A DNA stretch of 9,503 nucleotides from the NCBI GenBank assembly GCA_021732895.1, contig JAKFWE010000437.1, positions 1 to 9,503 of the forward strand. Direction: 5' to 3'. Position 1 is the first letter of the stretch; every line of letters begins with the position of its first letter. The position numbers and the translations under genes are program-made. This document shows, piece after piece, positions 1-5,621 of this stretch. Origin of the DNA: Allobosea sp. (GTDB lineage Bacteria; Pseudomonadota; Alphaproteobacteria; Rhizobiales; Beijerinckiaceae). Under the pieces are notes generated by a model. The model saw nothing but the letters and a program-made list of their open reading frames with translations. It was not told the DNA's origin and ran no database searches.

Positions 1-472
1 TCCGGATTGTCAGCACGGCATGGCCGGCGTTCTCCTCGTCGATCACGACCGTCATCAGCATGGCGCGGCGCGGGACGCCCGCCTCCACGAGGCGCTTGCG
101 CTTGAGCAGGGCGTAATCCTCGCAGTCGCCCTTGCCGTCTTCCGGCAGATCCCAGCGATCGACGACGCCCCAATGGTCCTGGTCGATCACCGCCTCGATC
201 TCGCGATTGACGCGGCCGTTGAGCGCCACGATCGTCTTCCAGAGCTTGGGCGTCATGGCGACGCGATCGGGCTCCGAGACATCGACGCGGCATTCGGCCG
301 GAATGCGCCGGCAGAGATCGCTCCAGGCGTAAGGCGCGCGGGCCTCGCCGGATGCGACGATGGTCGCGCTCGTGACCGGCAGGCCGGCCGGCTGCTGGGC
401 CTGAGTCGCCGAGATTGCGGCGCCGAAGATCGCAACGGTGAGAGCAGCCAATTCCCTGTTGATCGAAAGCAT
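1..472 (-). CDS. BTLCP-family transglutaminase-like cysteine protease, partial
   Basis: The gene begins at an ATG at 470-472 and runs off the left edge, leaving 157 residues visible. The first 26 residues look like a Sec signal peptide with a possible cut after the Ala-Gln-Ala stretch, so the product should be periplasmic. The core motif Gly-Asp-Cys-Glu-Asp-Tyr-Ala-Leu-Leu-Lys puts the nucleophile at Cys117, and Gly-His-Ala-Val-Leu puts the catalytic His at 151. The third catalytic residue, an Asp, should lie just beyond the edge. This pattern matches the bacterial transglutaminase-like cysteine proteinases (Pfam Peptidase_C93), the superfamily that contains LapG, the protease that releases Pseudomonas adhesins. 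A purine-rich AAAGGGGA stretch sits about 5 nt before the start. The substrate cannot be told from the sequence. The gene lies downstream of a PilZ gene on the same strand but across a 350-bp gap, so it probably has its own promoter. Family call is confident; a LapG-like role is inference. Confidence 0.88.
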   Translation of the reverse strand, partial: MLSINRELAALTVAIFGAAISATQAQQPAGLPVTSATIVASGEARAPYAWSDLCRRIPAECRVDVSEPDRVAMTPKLWKTIVALNGRVNREIEAVIDQDHWGVVDRWDLPEDGKGDCEDYALLKRKRLVEAGVPRRAMLMTVVIDEENAGHAVLTIR

Positions 473-545
473 GTCGTCCCCTTTCTTGTCCCTGGGGCCG
501 ACCATGCGAGATACGAATGGCTATCGGTTGAAGCAGATGCGAGCA

Positions 546-575
546 ATTTTATCCAATTCTATTTCGACATCTCAG
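546..575 (-). promoter_or_regulatory. Putative sigma-70-type promoter of the BTLCP gene
   Basis: On the minus strand a CTGAGA (570-575) stands 18 nt from a TAAAAT (546-551). These match the -35 and -10 consensus at 4 of 6 and 5 of 6 positions. They lie in the AT-rich island about 75 nt upstream of the protease start. The call rests on spacing and composition only. Confidence 0.35.
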
Positions 576-744
576 ATCAGTCAGTAGTATAAATTTCCAC
601 AAAACATCAAGGTAATAAATACGAGCGCTTCATTCAGCGTCGGTTAACTGTAAAGTTTGTCGTGGAATGGCGATAGGTCATTAACGCTGCGCGATGCCGC
701 CGCGATCGCGGAGGACGCGCCCGACGAATCGCGAAAGGTCATGG

Positions 745-771
745 CCGGCTCGCGCCAGTGGCGCGAGCCGG
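745..771 (-). terminator. Strong 12-bp hairpin after the PilZ gene
   Basis: A perfect 12-bp inverted repeat (CCGGCTCGCGCC, loop AGT, then its complement) begins about 50 nt past the PilZ stop codon. A second small hairpin, TCACC-GTC-GGTGA at 773-785, directly adjoins it on the PilZ side. No run of U follows on either strand, so it is not a classical intrinsic terminator. It may still stop or protect the 3' end of the PilZ transcript, or be a dispersed palindromic repeat. Confidence 0.4.
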
Positions 772-822
772 ATCACCGTCGGTGACTGGATTTCGGACGC
801 CGGACGCCGGCGGGCGAGCGGA

Positions 823-1437
823 TCAGAGCTCGAGATTCTCGTCGAGCAGGTCGGCTGAGAGCGGGAAGCGGAACTCGGCCGCATAGCCGCCGTCGAACCG
901 CCGCACGATCCGCGCCGGCGTCGCGCCGATCCTGACGGACGTGTTCATCGGCCAGTTCTCGTCGCTGGAAAAGGCCGCGCCCGACAGCGAGATGTCGATG
1001 ATCCGGACGACGCGCTCCGAGCCGTCGTCGAACGTCAGGATCGTCCGCGGATTGCGCGGCACGATGCGTTCGTGGCGGCGATCCTCGGGAAGGCCGAGCT
1101 CCTCCCGGTTGGCGAGCCAGGTCAACTGGGCGGTGAATTTCTCGCGCTTGCGGCTGGTCGCGGTGATGGTCATCGCGAAGCCTTCCATCGTGGTGCGGAC
1201 GGCGATGCCCTCGATGCGGCCGAGATGCTCGAGATAGACGATGACGCGGTCGCCCGGCGCGGCCTTCGCCGGCGCCACCAGATTCAGGCCGCCGGGCGAG
1301 ATATCGACCGTCTGGCAGGGATACTCCATGCGGTTGGGCAGCATATAGCGGCCGAGCAGCATGACTTTCATGCGCTGGTGCCGCCGGCGCTCGGCGGCGC
1401 GGGTGGCTACATGGGCTGGCTGCAGGGCGCTGAGCAT
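823..1437 (-). CDS. Tandem PilZ-domain protein (probable c-di-GMP receptor)
   Basis: This 204-residue cytosolic protein carries two PilZ domains, each with both c-di-GMP-binding motifs intact. Domain 1 (about residues 17-105) has RxxxR at Arg18/Arg22 and DxSxxG at Asp45-Ser47-Gly50. Domain 2 (about 118-195) has RxxxR at Arg120/Arg124 and DxSxxG at Asp148-Ser150-Gly153. It therefore probably binds the second messenger, perhaps two sites per chain. No output domain, membrane segment or signal peptide is visible, so it should act by protein-protein contact. The ATG is preceded by AGGCGG about 8 nt upstream. It lies 62 nt downstream of the PAS_5 gene on the same strand and may be co-transcribed with it. 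A CtrA-like sequence lies in that gap. Family assignment is firm; the controlled process (motility, adhesion or polysaccharide) is unknown. Confidence 0.9.
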   Translation of the reverse strand: MLSALQPAHVATRAAERRRHQRMKVMLLGRYMLPNRMEYPCQTVDISPGGLNLVAPAKAAPGDRVIVYLEHLGRIEGIAVRTTMEGFAMTITATSRKREKFTAQLTWLANREELGLPEDRRHERIVPRNPRTILTFDDGSERVVRIIDISLSGAAFSSDENWPMNTSVRIGATPARIVRRFDGGYAAEFRFPLSADLLDENLEL

Positions 1438-1479
1438 CGAGGGTCCGCCTGATTTGCGGCGATCCTAGCGGCGCGCTGG

Positions 1480-1494
1480 TTAACGGCTCGTTAG
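1480..1494 (-). promoter_or_regulatory. CtrA-box-like sequence upstream of the PilZ gene
   Basis: Read on the minus strand this is CTAA-N7-TTAA followed by C, one base off the alphaproteobacterial CtrA consensus TTAA-N7-TTAA. It lies 43 nt upstream of the PilZ start codon, inside the 62-bp gap after the PAS_5 gene. CtrA regulates motility and c-di-GMP genes in this class, so placement makes sense, but a one-mismatch short motif can occur by chance. Confidence 0.25.
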
Positions 1495-1499
1495 ATTGT

Positions 1500-2069
1500 T
1501 CAGGTTCGACCGCCCGGCAGGAGCAGAAACTTCGGCGGGGTCGCGCGCGCGACCGGTGGTGGCCGGTGCGCTTCCGCGCTCGGCCACAGCATCCGCAGCG
1601 AGATCATCCGCATCGTGTCGAGCGTGTCGACGCCGAGCCACTCCGGAGAGGCGGCGGGCGATAGCGAACCGAGCACGCGAGCGTGGGTGCGGCCGCGATA
1701 GCGCAGCGGCAGCAACAGCAGTTCGAGGTAGACCGGCGAGCCGTTCACGGTTTCAGCCGACAGACCGGCGACGGCGCCGGCGCTCTCGTCCATTACGGTC
1801 TGGACGAGGCGGCGCATGTCGCCCTGCGCTTCGACGTCCGGCCACAGCGCGGCGAAGCTGCGGCCGCGCAGTTCGCCGCCGAACAGGGCGCAAAGGCGCG
1901 TCCCCGCGAGGCGGAAGACCGGCCCGATCGGCTCGTTCTCGAGCACGAACGTGTCGGACAGCCCGTGGCGCATCGCGCCGGGCTCGATCTCGCCGCGCTC
2001 GGGCGCGGTGCGCTCGCCGCGCAGCGCGTCCCAATAGTCGAAAACCAGACGGGTCGTGGCGTTCTTCAT
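1500..2069 (-). CDS. PAS_5-family PAS-domain protein
   Basis: The 189-residue product resembles the small single-domain PAS proteins of the PAS_5 family (Pfam PF07310), common in Rhizobiales and usually without a fused output domain. Supporting features are the N-terminal Tyr-Trp segment followed by an Arg/Glu-rich Glu-Pro-Gly stretch, and the Asp-Thr-Phe-Val-Leu segment. The central Phe-Arg-Leu-Ala-Gly-Thr-Arg-Leu segment and the Leu-Leu-Leu-Leu-Pro-Leu-Arg strand near residue 130 also fit. The tail after about residue 165 is Pro-rich and probably disordered. I chose the ATG at 2067-2069 because homologues begin with this Met-Lys segment; the frame extends to a GTG at 2198, but that 43-residue extension looks non-coding. 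The ribosome site is weak either way. It precedes the PilZ gene by 62 nt and may feed a sensory input into the same pathway. Ligand and partner are unknown. Confidence 0.78.
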   Translation of the reverse strand: MKNATTRLVFDYWDALRGERTAPERGEIEPGAMRHGLSDTFVLENEPIGPVFRLAGTRLCALFGGELRGRSFAALWPDVEAQGDMRRLVQTVMDESAGAVAGLSAETVNGSPVYLELLLLPLRYRGRTHARVLGSLSPAASPEWLGVDTLDTMRMISLRMLWPSAEAHRPPPVARATPPKFLLLPGGRT

Positions 2070-2254
2070 GCTGGCGTCCAGTGCTGCCTGTCTTGCGTTC
2101 CGGCCGGCGCCGCGCCGTTCTGGCGCGAAACCGTTCCGGGCGGGGACGATCCGGTCCTTGCGGAATAGAGGGACGCAGATGGCATGCCGTCTTGCCACGG
2201 CGTTCGAGCCGGGGGATCGGCAAGGTCGCGTTAGGGTTAACGAAACCTTGCGTT

Positions 2255-2263
2255 TGTGGATAA
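2255..2263 (-). promoter_or_regulatory. Perfect DnaA box
   Basis: The minus strand reads TTATCCACA, the consensus high-affinity DnaA 9-mer, within the AT-rich island. A perfect 9-mer is expected well under once by chance in a window this size, less so at this GC content. No cluster of further boxes was seen and the flanking genes are not those next to known alphaproteobacterial origins. A regulatory or DnaA-titrating site is likelier than an origin. Confidence 0.5.
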
Positions 2264-2277
2264 CCCGTTAAAATGCC

Positions 2278-2412
2278 TATCAATCACCATCGATTTTTCG
2301 GCATCGCCGCATCCGCCAGGGGTGGTGGGGACGTGACCGGGACGGCAGCACGCGGCGCGCCCTGCTTGGCTCACGATCCGGACAGGGGAGGGCTCGCGGC
2401 CCTCCCCTTTTT
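2278..2412 (+). ncRNA. Candidate small RNA or transcribed leader ending in an intrinsic terminator
   Basis: A plus-strand terminator at 2385-2412 has no protein gene ending before it, so something else must be transcribed into it. An AT-rich stretch about 110-140 bp upstream contains TAAAAT (2269-2274) and TATCAA (2278-2283), either of which could be a -10 box; the -35 partners (TTGCGT, TTGTGG) are poor. This would give an RNA of roughly 130 nt. Some internal pairing is possible, for example GTGACC (2333-2338) with GGCTCAC (2368-2374, one bulge). I recognise no Rfam family in it. A leader for the rhomboid gene, with the terminator acting as an attenuator, is the main alternative. The 5' end is approximate. 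Confidence 0.35.
2385..2412 (+). terminator. Intrinsic terminator, perfect 9-bp stem plus T5
   Basis: GGGGAGGGC (2385-2393), a 5-nt loop TCGCG, the exact complement GCCCTCCCC (2399-2407), then TTTTT (2408-2412). This is the clearest rho-independent terminator in the window. It works on the plus strand and stands 69 bp before the rhomboid start codon. Confidence 0.8.
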
Positions 2413-2481
2413 CGTCGAGGGCGCGGGTTCGGCGACTGGGGCGCTTGCCTCGCGGGCGGCGCTTCGGCAAGGGATGGGACC

Positions 2482-3303
2482 ATGTCGGAGAACCATGCCC
2501 AAGCCGGCCCGCCGCCAGGGCGCGAGCCGATCCTGAACCTGCCCGGGGTCGTGATCTGGATCGGAACCGCGCTCGTCCTGGTCCATGGCGGCCGGGAGCT
2601 GCTTTCGGCCCACGACGATTTCGTCCTTCTGTCCTGGCTCGCCTTCGTGCCGGCGCGGCTCAGCCTGTGGCTGGCGCCAGAGCGCGCCCGGGACATCCTG
2701 TCGTCCCTGTCGCAGTCGCTGGCGGGGCAGGACATCGCCGACAGGCTCGCGCTGGTGCGCCTGCTGCTCGCCGATGGCGGGCCACGCCTGTGGAGTCTGC
2801 TCAGCTACGGGCTGCTGCACGGCTCCTGGCTGCACCTGATCTCCAATCTGGTCTGGTTCGCGGCCTTCGGCAGCCCGGTGGCGCGCCGGCTGGGCCCTGG
2901 GCGCGTCCTCAATCTGCTCGCCCTTTCGACGATCGCCGGCGCGCTGCTGCACTGGTGGTCGCGCGAACTCGACGTGCTGCCGCTGGTCGGCGCGTCGGCG
3001 GCCGTGTCCGGGGCGACCGCCGCCGCGATCCGCTTCGTCTTCGCGCCGGGGCTGCGCTTCGGGGCGCTGGGCGATGACGCCGTGGTTCGGGCCATCCCCG
3101 CCGAGCGCTTCGGCGGCCTCTGGCGCAACCGGCGGGCGATGCTGTTCATCGTGATCTGGTTCGTCACGAACCTGCTGTTCGGGGCCGGGCTGGTGCCGAT
3201 TCTGGGCGACGAGACCAGCATCGCCTGGGAGGCGCATATCGGCGGCTTCCTCGCCGGCCTCCTGCTGTTTCCCCTGCTCGACAGGGGCGCGGTGCGGCGC
3301 TGA
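2482..3303 (+). CDS. Rhomboid-family intramembrane serine protease
   Basis: This 273-residue multi-pass membrane protein has the rhomboid signature: His113-x4-His118-x3-Asn122 in one helix, the catalytic Ser172 in Gly-Ala-Ser-Ala-Ala-Val-Ser-Gly, and the catalytic His252 in Ala-His-Ile-Gly-Gly of a late helix. About six hydrophobic segments are visible (near 20-36, 104-128, 143-158, 166-187, 218-240 and 250-266). It should cleave transmembrane substrates within the inner membrane. The second Gly of the usual GxSG is Ala here. The first hydrophobic segment is followed by a long amphipathic region (about 55-100) before the His motif. The ATG at 2482 has GGGA about 8 nt upstream; an ATG at 2474 is out of frame. 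The gene follows the terminator at 2385-2412 and is convergent with nothing. Substrate unknown. Confidence 0.87.
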   Translation: MSENHAQAGPPPGREPILNLPGVVIWIGTALVLVHGGRELLSAHDDFVLLSWLAFVPARLSLWLAPERARDILSSLSQSLAGQDIADRLALVRLLLADGGPRLWSLLSYGLLHGSWLHLISNLVWFAAFGSPVARRLGPGRVLNLLALSTIAGALLHWWSRELDVLPLVGASAAVSGATAAAIRFVFAPGLRFGALGDDAVVRAIPAERFGGLWRNRRAMLFIVIWFVTNLLFGAGLVPILGDETSIAWEAHIGGFLAGLLLFPLLDRGAVRR

Positions 3304-3321
3304 CGGTTCGCGCGGCCGCCC

Positions 3322-3340
3322 GCCGGGCGCCAAGCCCGGC
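3322..3340 (+). terminator. GC-rich hairpin after the rhomboid gene
   Basis: A perfect 7-bp stem, GCCGGGC, loop GCCAA, GCCCGGC, begins 18 nt after the rhomboid stop codon. No T-run follows, so termination strength is doubtful; the location is the main argument. Confidence 0.3.
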
Positions 3341-3496
3341 TCGTCCGACCGTCCGCGCCTTGCCGTCGCCACGGTCCTGGTTCACAATCGTGTCAGAGCG
3401 AGGGGCTTTGCCGTGGCCTTGTGGCGATCCGCTCCGTCAAGGGTCCGGTTCAGGCGTCGCGCCGAACATGCGCGCCGGCCAACGGTGCGCGTAACC

Positions 3497-3501
3497 GGAG
3501 G
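3497..3501 (+). promoter_or_regulatory. Ribosome binding site that fixes the CBS-gene start
   Basis: GGAGG lies directly against an ATG at 3502, which is too close to use, and 9 nt before an in-frame ATG at 3511, which is the right distance. It also argues against the GTG at 3421. Confidence 0.7.
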
Positions 3502-3510
3502 ATGGCCTGC

Positions 3511-3942
3511 ATGAACGTGGCGCAATTGCTCGGTGACAAGGGTCACGACGTCTTTTCGGTGCAGCCGCACCGCACCCTGGCGGAGGCTGTCCGCACGCTC
3601 GCCGAGCGGCGCATCGGCGCGGTGGTGGTGACCGGCGCGGATGGCGGCCTGCTCGGCATCCTGTCCGAGCGCGACATCATCCGCGCGCTGGCGCAATCGG
3701 GTCCGGCCGCGCTCGAAACGCCCGTGTCGCGCGCCATGACGGCCAAGGTCGTCACCTGCCGGACGCAAACCAGCATCGACGAGTTGATGGAGATCATGAC
3801 CTCGGGCCGGTTCCGCCACGTGCCGGTGCTGGAGAACGACCGGGTCGCCGGCGTGATCTCGATCGGCGACGTGGTGAAATACCGTCTCGCCGAAGTCGAG
3901 GCCGAAAGCCGGGCGATGCGCGACTATATCGCGATGGCCTGA
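3511..3942 (+). CDS. Two-CBS-domain protein
   Basis: The 143-residue protein is almost entirely a Bateman module: CBS1 about residues 7-62, ending in Gly-Ile-Leu-Ser-Glu-Arg-Asp-Ile, and CBS2 about 75-132, ending in Gly-Val-Ile-Ser-Ile-Gly-Asp-Val-Val. Paired CBS domains commonly bind adenosine ligands (AMP, ATP, SAM) and act as energy or ligand sensors, often as stand-alone dimers. No enzymatic domain, membrane segment or signal peptide is present, so the product should be cytosolic and act on a partner. It ends 9 nt before the convergent patatin-like gene, so the two transcripts probably overlap at their 3' ends. The family is clear; the ligand and partner cannot be read from sequence. Confidence 0.9.
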   Translation: MNVAQLLGDKGHDVFSVQPHRTLAEAVRTLAERRIGAVVVTGADGGLLGILSERDIIRALAQSGPAALETPVSRAMTAKVVTCRTQTSIDELMEIMTSGRFRHVPVLENDRVAGVISIGDVVKYRLAEVEAESRAMRDYIAMA

Positions 3943-3951
3943 GGCGCCGGC

Positions 3952-4926
3952 TCAATCGACCGGCAGGCGGCAGGCGGCGATCACCGCCTCGATCTCGTCG
4001 AGGGCGCGCAGCGCGGCCTGACGGCCGAGCTCGACCGTCTCCTGCGCGCGGTGGAAGTCGAACAGGCCGACGCGGGCGAGCTTTGGGCCGATCATCACGT
4101 CGGGCGGGTCCCCGGCCAGGCGCGAGCGCGAGATCCGGTCCTGCGTGATGTTGAAGGCGTCGATCATGACGCCGGCTAGGCCCGGCTGGTCCGCGGCGGG
4201 GCGCCCGACCAGGCCGCGCACGCGTCTTGCGGCGCCGCTGATGCCGCCGAGCCAGCGCCGGCCGTTGCGCGCCTCGGGCTCGGCTGGGGCCACCGGATCG
4301 GGCTCCGCGCCATGGCTCTGGATCGTCGTGCCGCGGCCGGCGAGTTCGCTGTTCAGGTTGACGCAGATCACGACATCGGCGCCGAGCGCGCGCGCGGCGG
4401 TCACCGGCACGGGATTGACCAGCGCGCCGTCCATCAGCCAGCGCCCGCCGAGCTTGACCGGGTCGATGACGCCGGGCAGCGCATAAGACGCGCGCAGCGC
4501 CTCGACGAGCGGGCCATGCGTCAGCCAGATTTCGTGGCCGGTGCCGAGTTCGGTGGCGATGGCGACGAAGCGCTGCTCCATCGCTTCGATGCGCAGATCG
4601 GCGAGATCGCGCTCGAGCAGGCGCTTCAGCCGCCCGCCGGCGATCAGGCCGGCGCCGCCGATGTGGAAATCCATCAGGCCGACGACGCGGCGCTTGGTCA
4701 GGGTGGTGGCGAAGTCGGCGAGTTCCGGCAGCTTGCCGGCGCAAAAGCAGCCGCCGACCACGGCGCCGATCGAGGTCCCGGCGATGATCTCCGGCGCGAA
4801 GCCGGCCTCGGCCAGGACCTGGATGACGCCGATATGGGCCCAGCCGCGCGCCGCGCCGCCGCCCAGCGCGAGGCCGATCCGGGGGCGCCCGGGATGGCGC
4901 GGCGGAGCGACGCTGACATCGTTCAT
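3952..4926 (-). CDS. Patatin-like / RssA-type phospholipase-fold hydrolase
   Basis: The 324-residue protein has all the patatin elements. The oxyanion-hole loop is Gly-Gly-Gly-Ala-Ala-Arg-Gly (22-28). The nucleophile elbow is Gly-Thr-Ser-Ile-Gly, with Ser52. The dyad Asp166 lies in Asp-Gly-Ala. Such enzymes hydrolyse acyl esters of phospholipids or other lipids. The length and the closing segment resemble RssA/YchK-type bacterial members. No signal peptide is visible, so it is cytosolic or peripheral to the membrane. A 40-residue linker (about 200-240) rich in Ala/Pro/Arg divides the core from the C-terminal part. I chose the ATG at 4924-4926, with GGAG 5 nt upstream. An in-frame ATG at 4981-4983 also has a strong GGAGGG 8 nt upstream and would add 19 residues whose codons look unlike the gene. 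It lies 212 nt downstream of hisI on the same strand. Confidence 0.9.
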   Translation of the reverse strand: MNDVSVAPPRHPGRPRIGLALGGGAARGWAHIGVIQVLAEAGFAPEIIAGTSIGAVVGGCFCAGKLPELADFATTLTKRRVVGLMDFHIGGAGLIAGGRLKRLLERDLADLRIEAMEQRFVAIATELGTGHEIWLTHGPLVEALRASYALPGVIDPVKLGGRWLMDGALVNPVPVTAARALGADVVICVNLNSELAGRGTTIQSHGAEPDPVAPAEPEARNGRRWLGGISGAARRVRGLVGRPAADQPGLAGVMIDAFNITQDRISRSRLAGDPPDVMIGPKLARVGLFDFHRAQETVELGRQAALRALDEIEAVIAACRLPVD

Positions 4927-5138
4927 CGTGGCTCCACCCCCGCCCATTCCAAAGGCTCGCCGAGTGATGTCGTCCCACAGCATGAACGTGTCCCTCCACG
5001 GGACAGTCAGGCTGCCATGGCGACCGTGAGCGGATCGTGAACGCGCCTTCGCATGGTTGCCGTTATCGGCGGCTTTTGACGGAAACATGAAGGCATGGTG
5101 AAAGCATCGCCAACGGGCGGGCCGGCAGGCGCGCGCCC

Positions 5139-5543
5139 TCAGCCGAAAGCGAGCGGCAGGGCGGCGTCGGCCCCCGTCGGCTTGACCCGATAGAAGCACG
5201 AGCGTCGGCCAGTATGGCAGCAGCCGCCGTCGCCGGCGACGGCGACCCTGATCCAGATCGCGTCCTGGTCGCAATCGACGCGCATCTCGACGATGCTCTG
5301 GATCTGGCCCGAGGTCGCGCCCTTGCGCCAGAGCTCGCGACGCGAGCGCGACCAGTACCAGGCCTCGCCGGTCTCGATGCTGAGTTGCAGCGATTGCGCG
5401 TTCATATGCGCCACCATCAGCACCTCGCCGGTCGCGGCGTCGGTCGCGACGCAAGTCACCAGCCCGTCGGCGTCGAACCGGGGGGCGAAGGTCGCGCCTT
5501 CTTCGATCGCGGCTTTGGTTTCGAGGTTGGGGAACGGGTTCAC
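5139..5543 (-). CDS. hisI: Phosphoribosyl-AMP cyclohydrolase
   Basis: HisI opens the adenine ring of phosphoribosyl-AMP in the third step of histidine biosynthesis. From the GTG at 5541-5543 the protein has 134 residues, usual for a stand-alone HisI without the HisE pyrophosphohydrolase domain found in enterobacterial fusions. The metal site is visible: Asp90-Cys91-Asp92-x-Asp94 (Mg2+ aspartates plus a zinc Cys) and Cys-His-Thr-Gly-x2-Ser-Cys with Cys109 and Cys116 as zinc ligands. The Tyr-Trp-Ser-Arg-Ser-Arg substrate segment (63-68) is intact. I chose the GTG because GGAG stands 5 nt before it; the frame extends to another GTG at 5579 with no such site. No other his gene is nearby. The gene lies 78 nt downstream of tetR and could receive read-through from it. 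Confidence 0.95.
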   Translation of the reverse strand: MNPFPNLETKAAIEEGATFAPRFDADGLVTCVATDAATGEVLMVAHMNAQSLQLSIETGEAWYWSRSRRELWRKGATSGQIQSIVEMRVDCDQDAIWIRVAVAGDGGCCHTGRRSCFYRVKPTGADAALPLAFG

Positions 5544-5548
5544 GGGAA

Positions 5549-5552
5549 CTCC
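5549..5552 (-). promoter_or_regulatory. Ribosome binding site supporting the hisI GTG start
   Basis: On the minus strand GGAG stands 5 nt before the GTG at 5541-5543. The only nearby ATG (5552-5554) is out of frame and includes the first G of this site. Confidence 0.6.
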
Positions 5553-5621
5553 ATCGGTTCGGCGCCCGATCGGCCGCACGGGATGTCCGCGGCCAGGGCG
5601 ATCGGGTGATCGCGAGGCAAA

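Larger units (their letters stand above)
473..822. other. 350-bp intergenic region, protease promoter side and PilZ 3' side
   Basis: I see no credible gene in this gap. The half next to the protease gene (about 530-660) is strikingly AT-rich for this genome and probably carries its promoter. The half next to the PilZ gene (about 680-822) is GC-rich and holds two adjacent hairpins. The only reading frame here, on the minus strand at 681-884, has no family resemblance and overlaps the end of the PilZ gene. Confidence 0.6.
2070..2481. other. 412-bp intergenic region with DnaA box, AT-rich island and terminator
   Basis: This gap separates the minus-strand PAS_5 gene from the plus-strand rhomboid gene. 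About 2230-2300 is AT-rich, with GTTAAC and CGTTAA motifs, a GGGTTA/TAACCC inverted repeat (2234-2239 and 2261-2266) and a consensus DnaA box. About 2385-2412 is a clear plus-strand terminator. A plus-strand frame opens at 2273 (first residues Met-Pro-Ile-Asn-His-His-Arg-Phe-Phe-Gly) and runs on past the terminator to 2536, inside the rhomboid gene. It has no good ribosome site and I do not call it a gene. Confidence 0.6.

Noticed and set aside
2230..2300. Replication origin, suggested by the DnaA box and AT-rich DNA
   Set aside because: Only one perfect box was found and the flanking genes are not those usually beside alphaproteobacterial origins.
2273..2536. 87-codon plus-strand frame in the PAS_5-rhomboid gap, a possible leader peptide
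   Set aside because: No good ribosome site, no run of a single regulatory amino acid, and it reads through the terminator and into the rhomboid gene in another frame.
2371..3372. 333-codon minus-strand frame opposite the rhomboid gene
   Set aside because: Its product is Arg/Gly/Pro/Gln-rich low-complexity sequence with no family features, while the plus strand carries intact rhomboid motifs. Long antisense frames are expected at this GC content.
4312..5040. 242-codon plus-strand frame opposite the patatin-like gene
   Set aside because: It is the antisense shadow of a gene with intact Gly-x-Ser-x-Gly and Asp-Gly motifs and has biased, low-complexity composition.
5598..5613. 6-bp hairpin just after the tetR stop codon
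   Set aside because: Too short and without a T-run to call a terminator.
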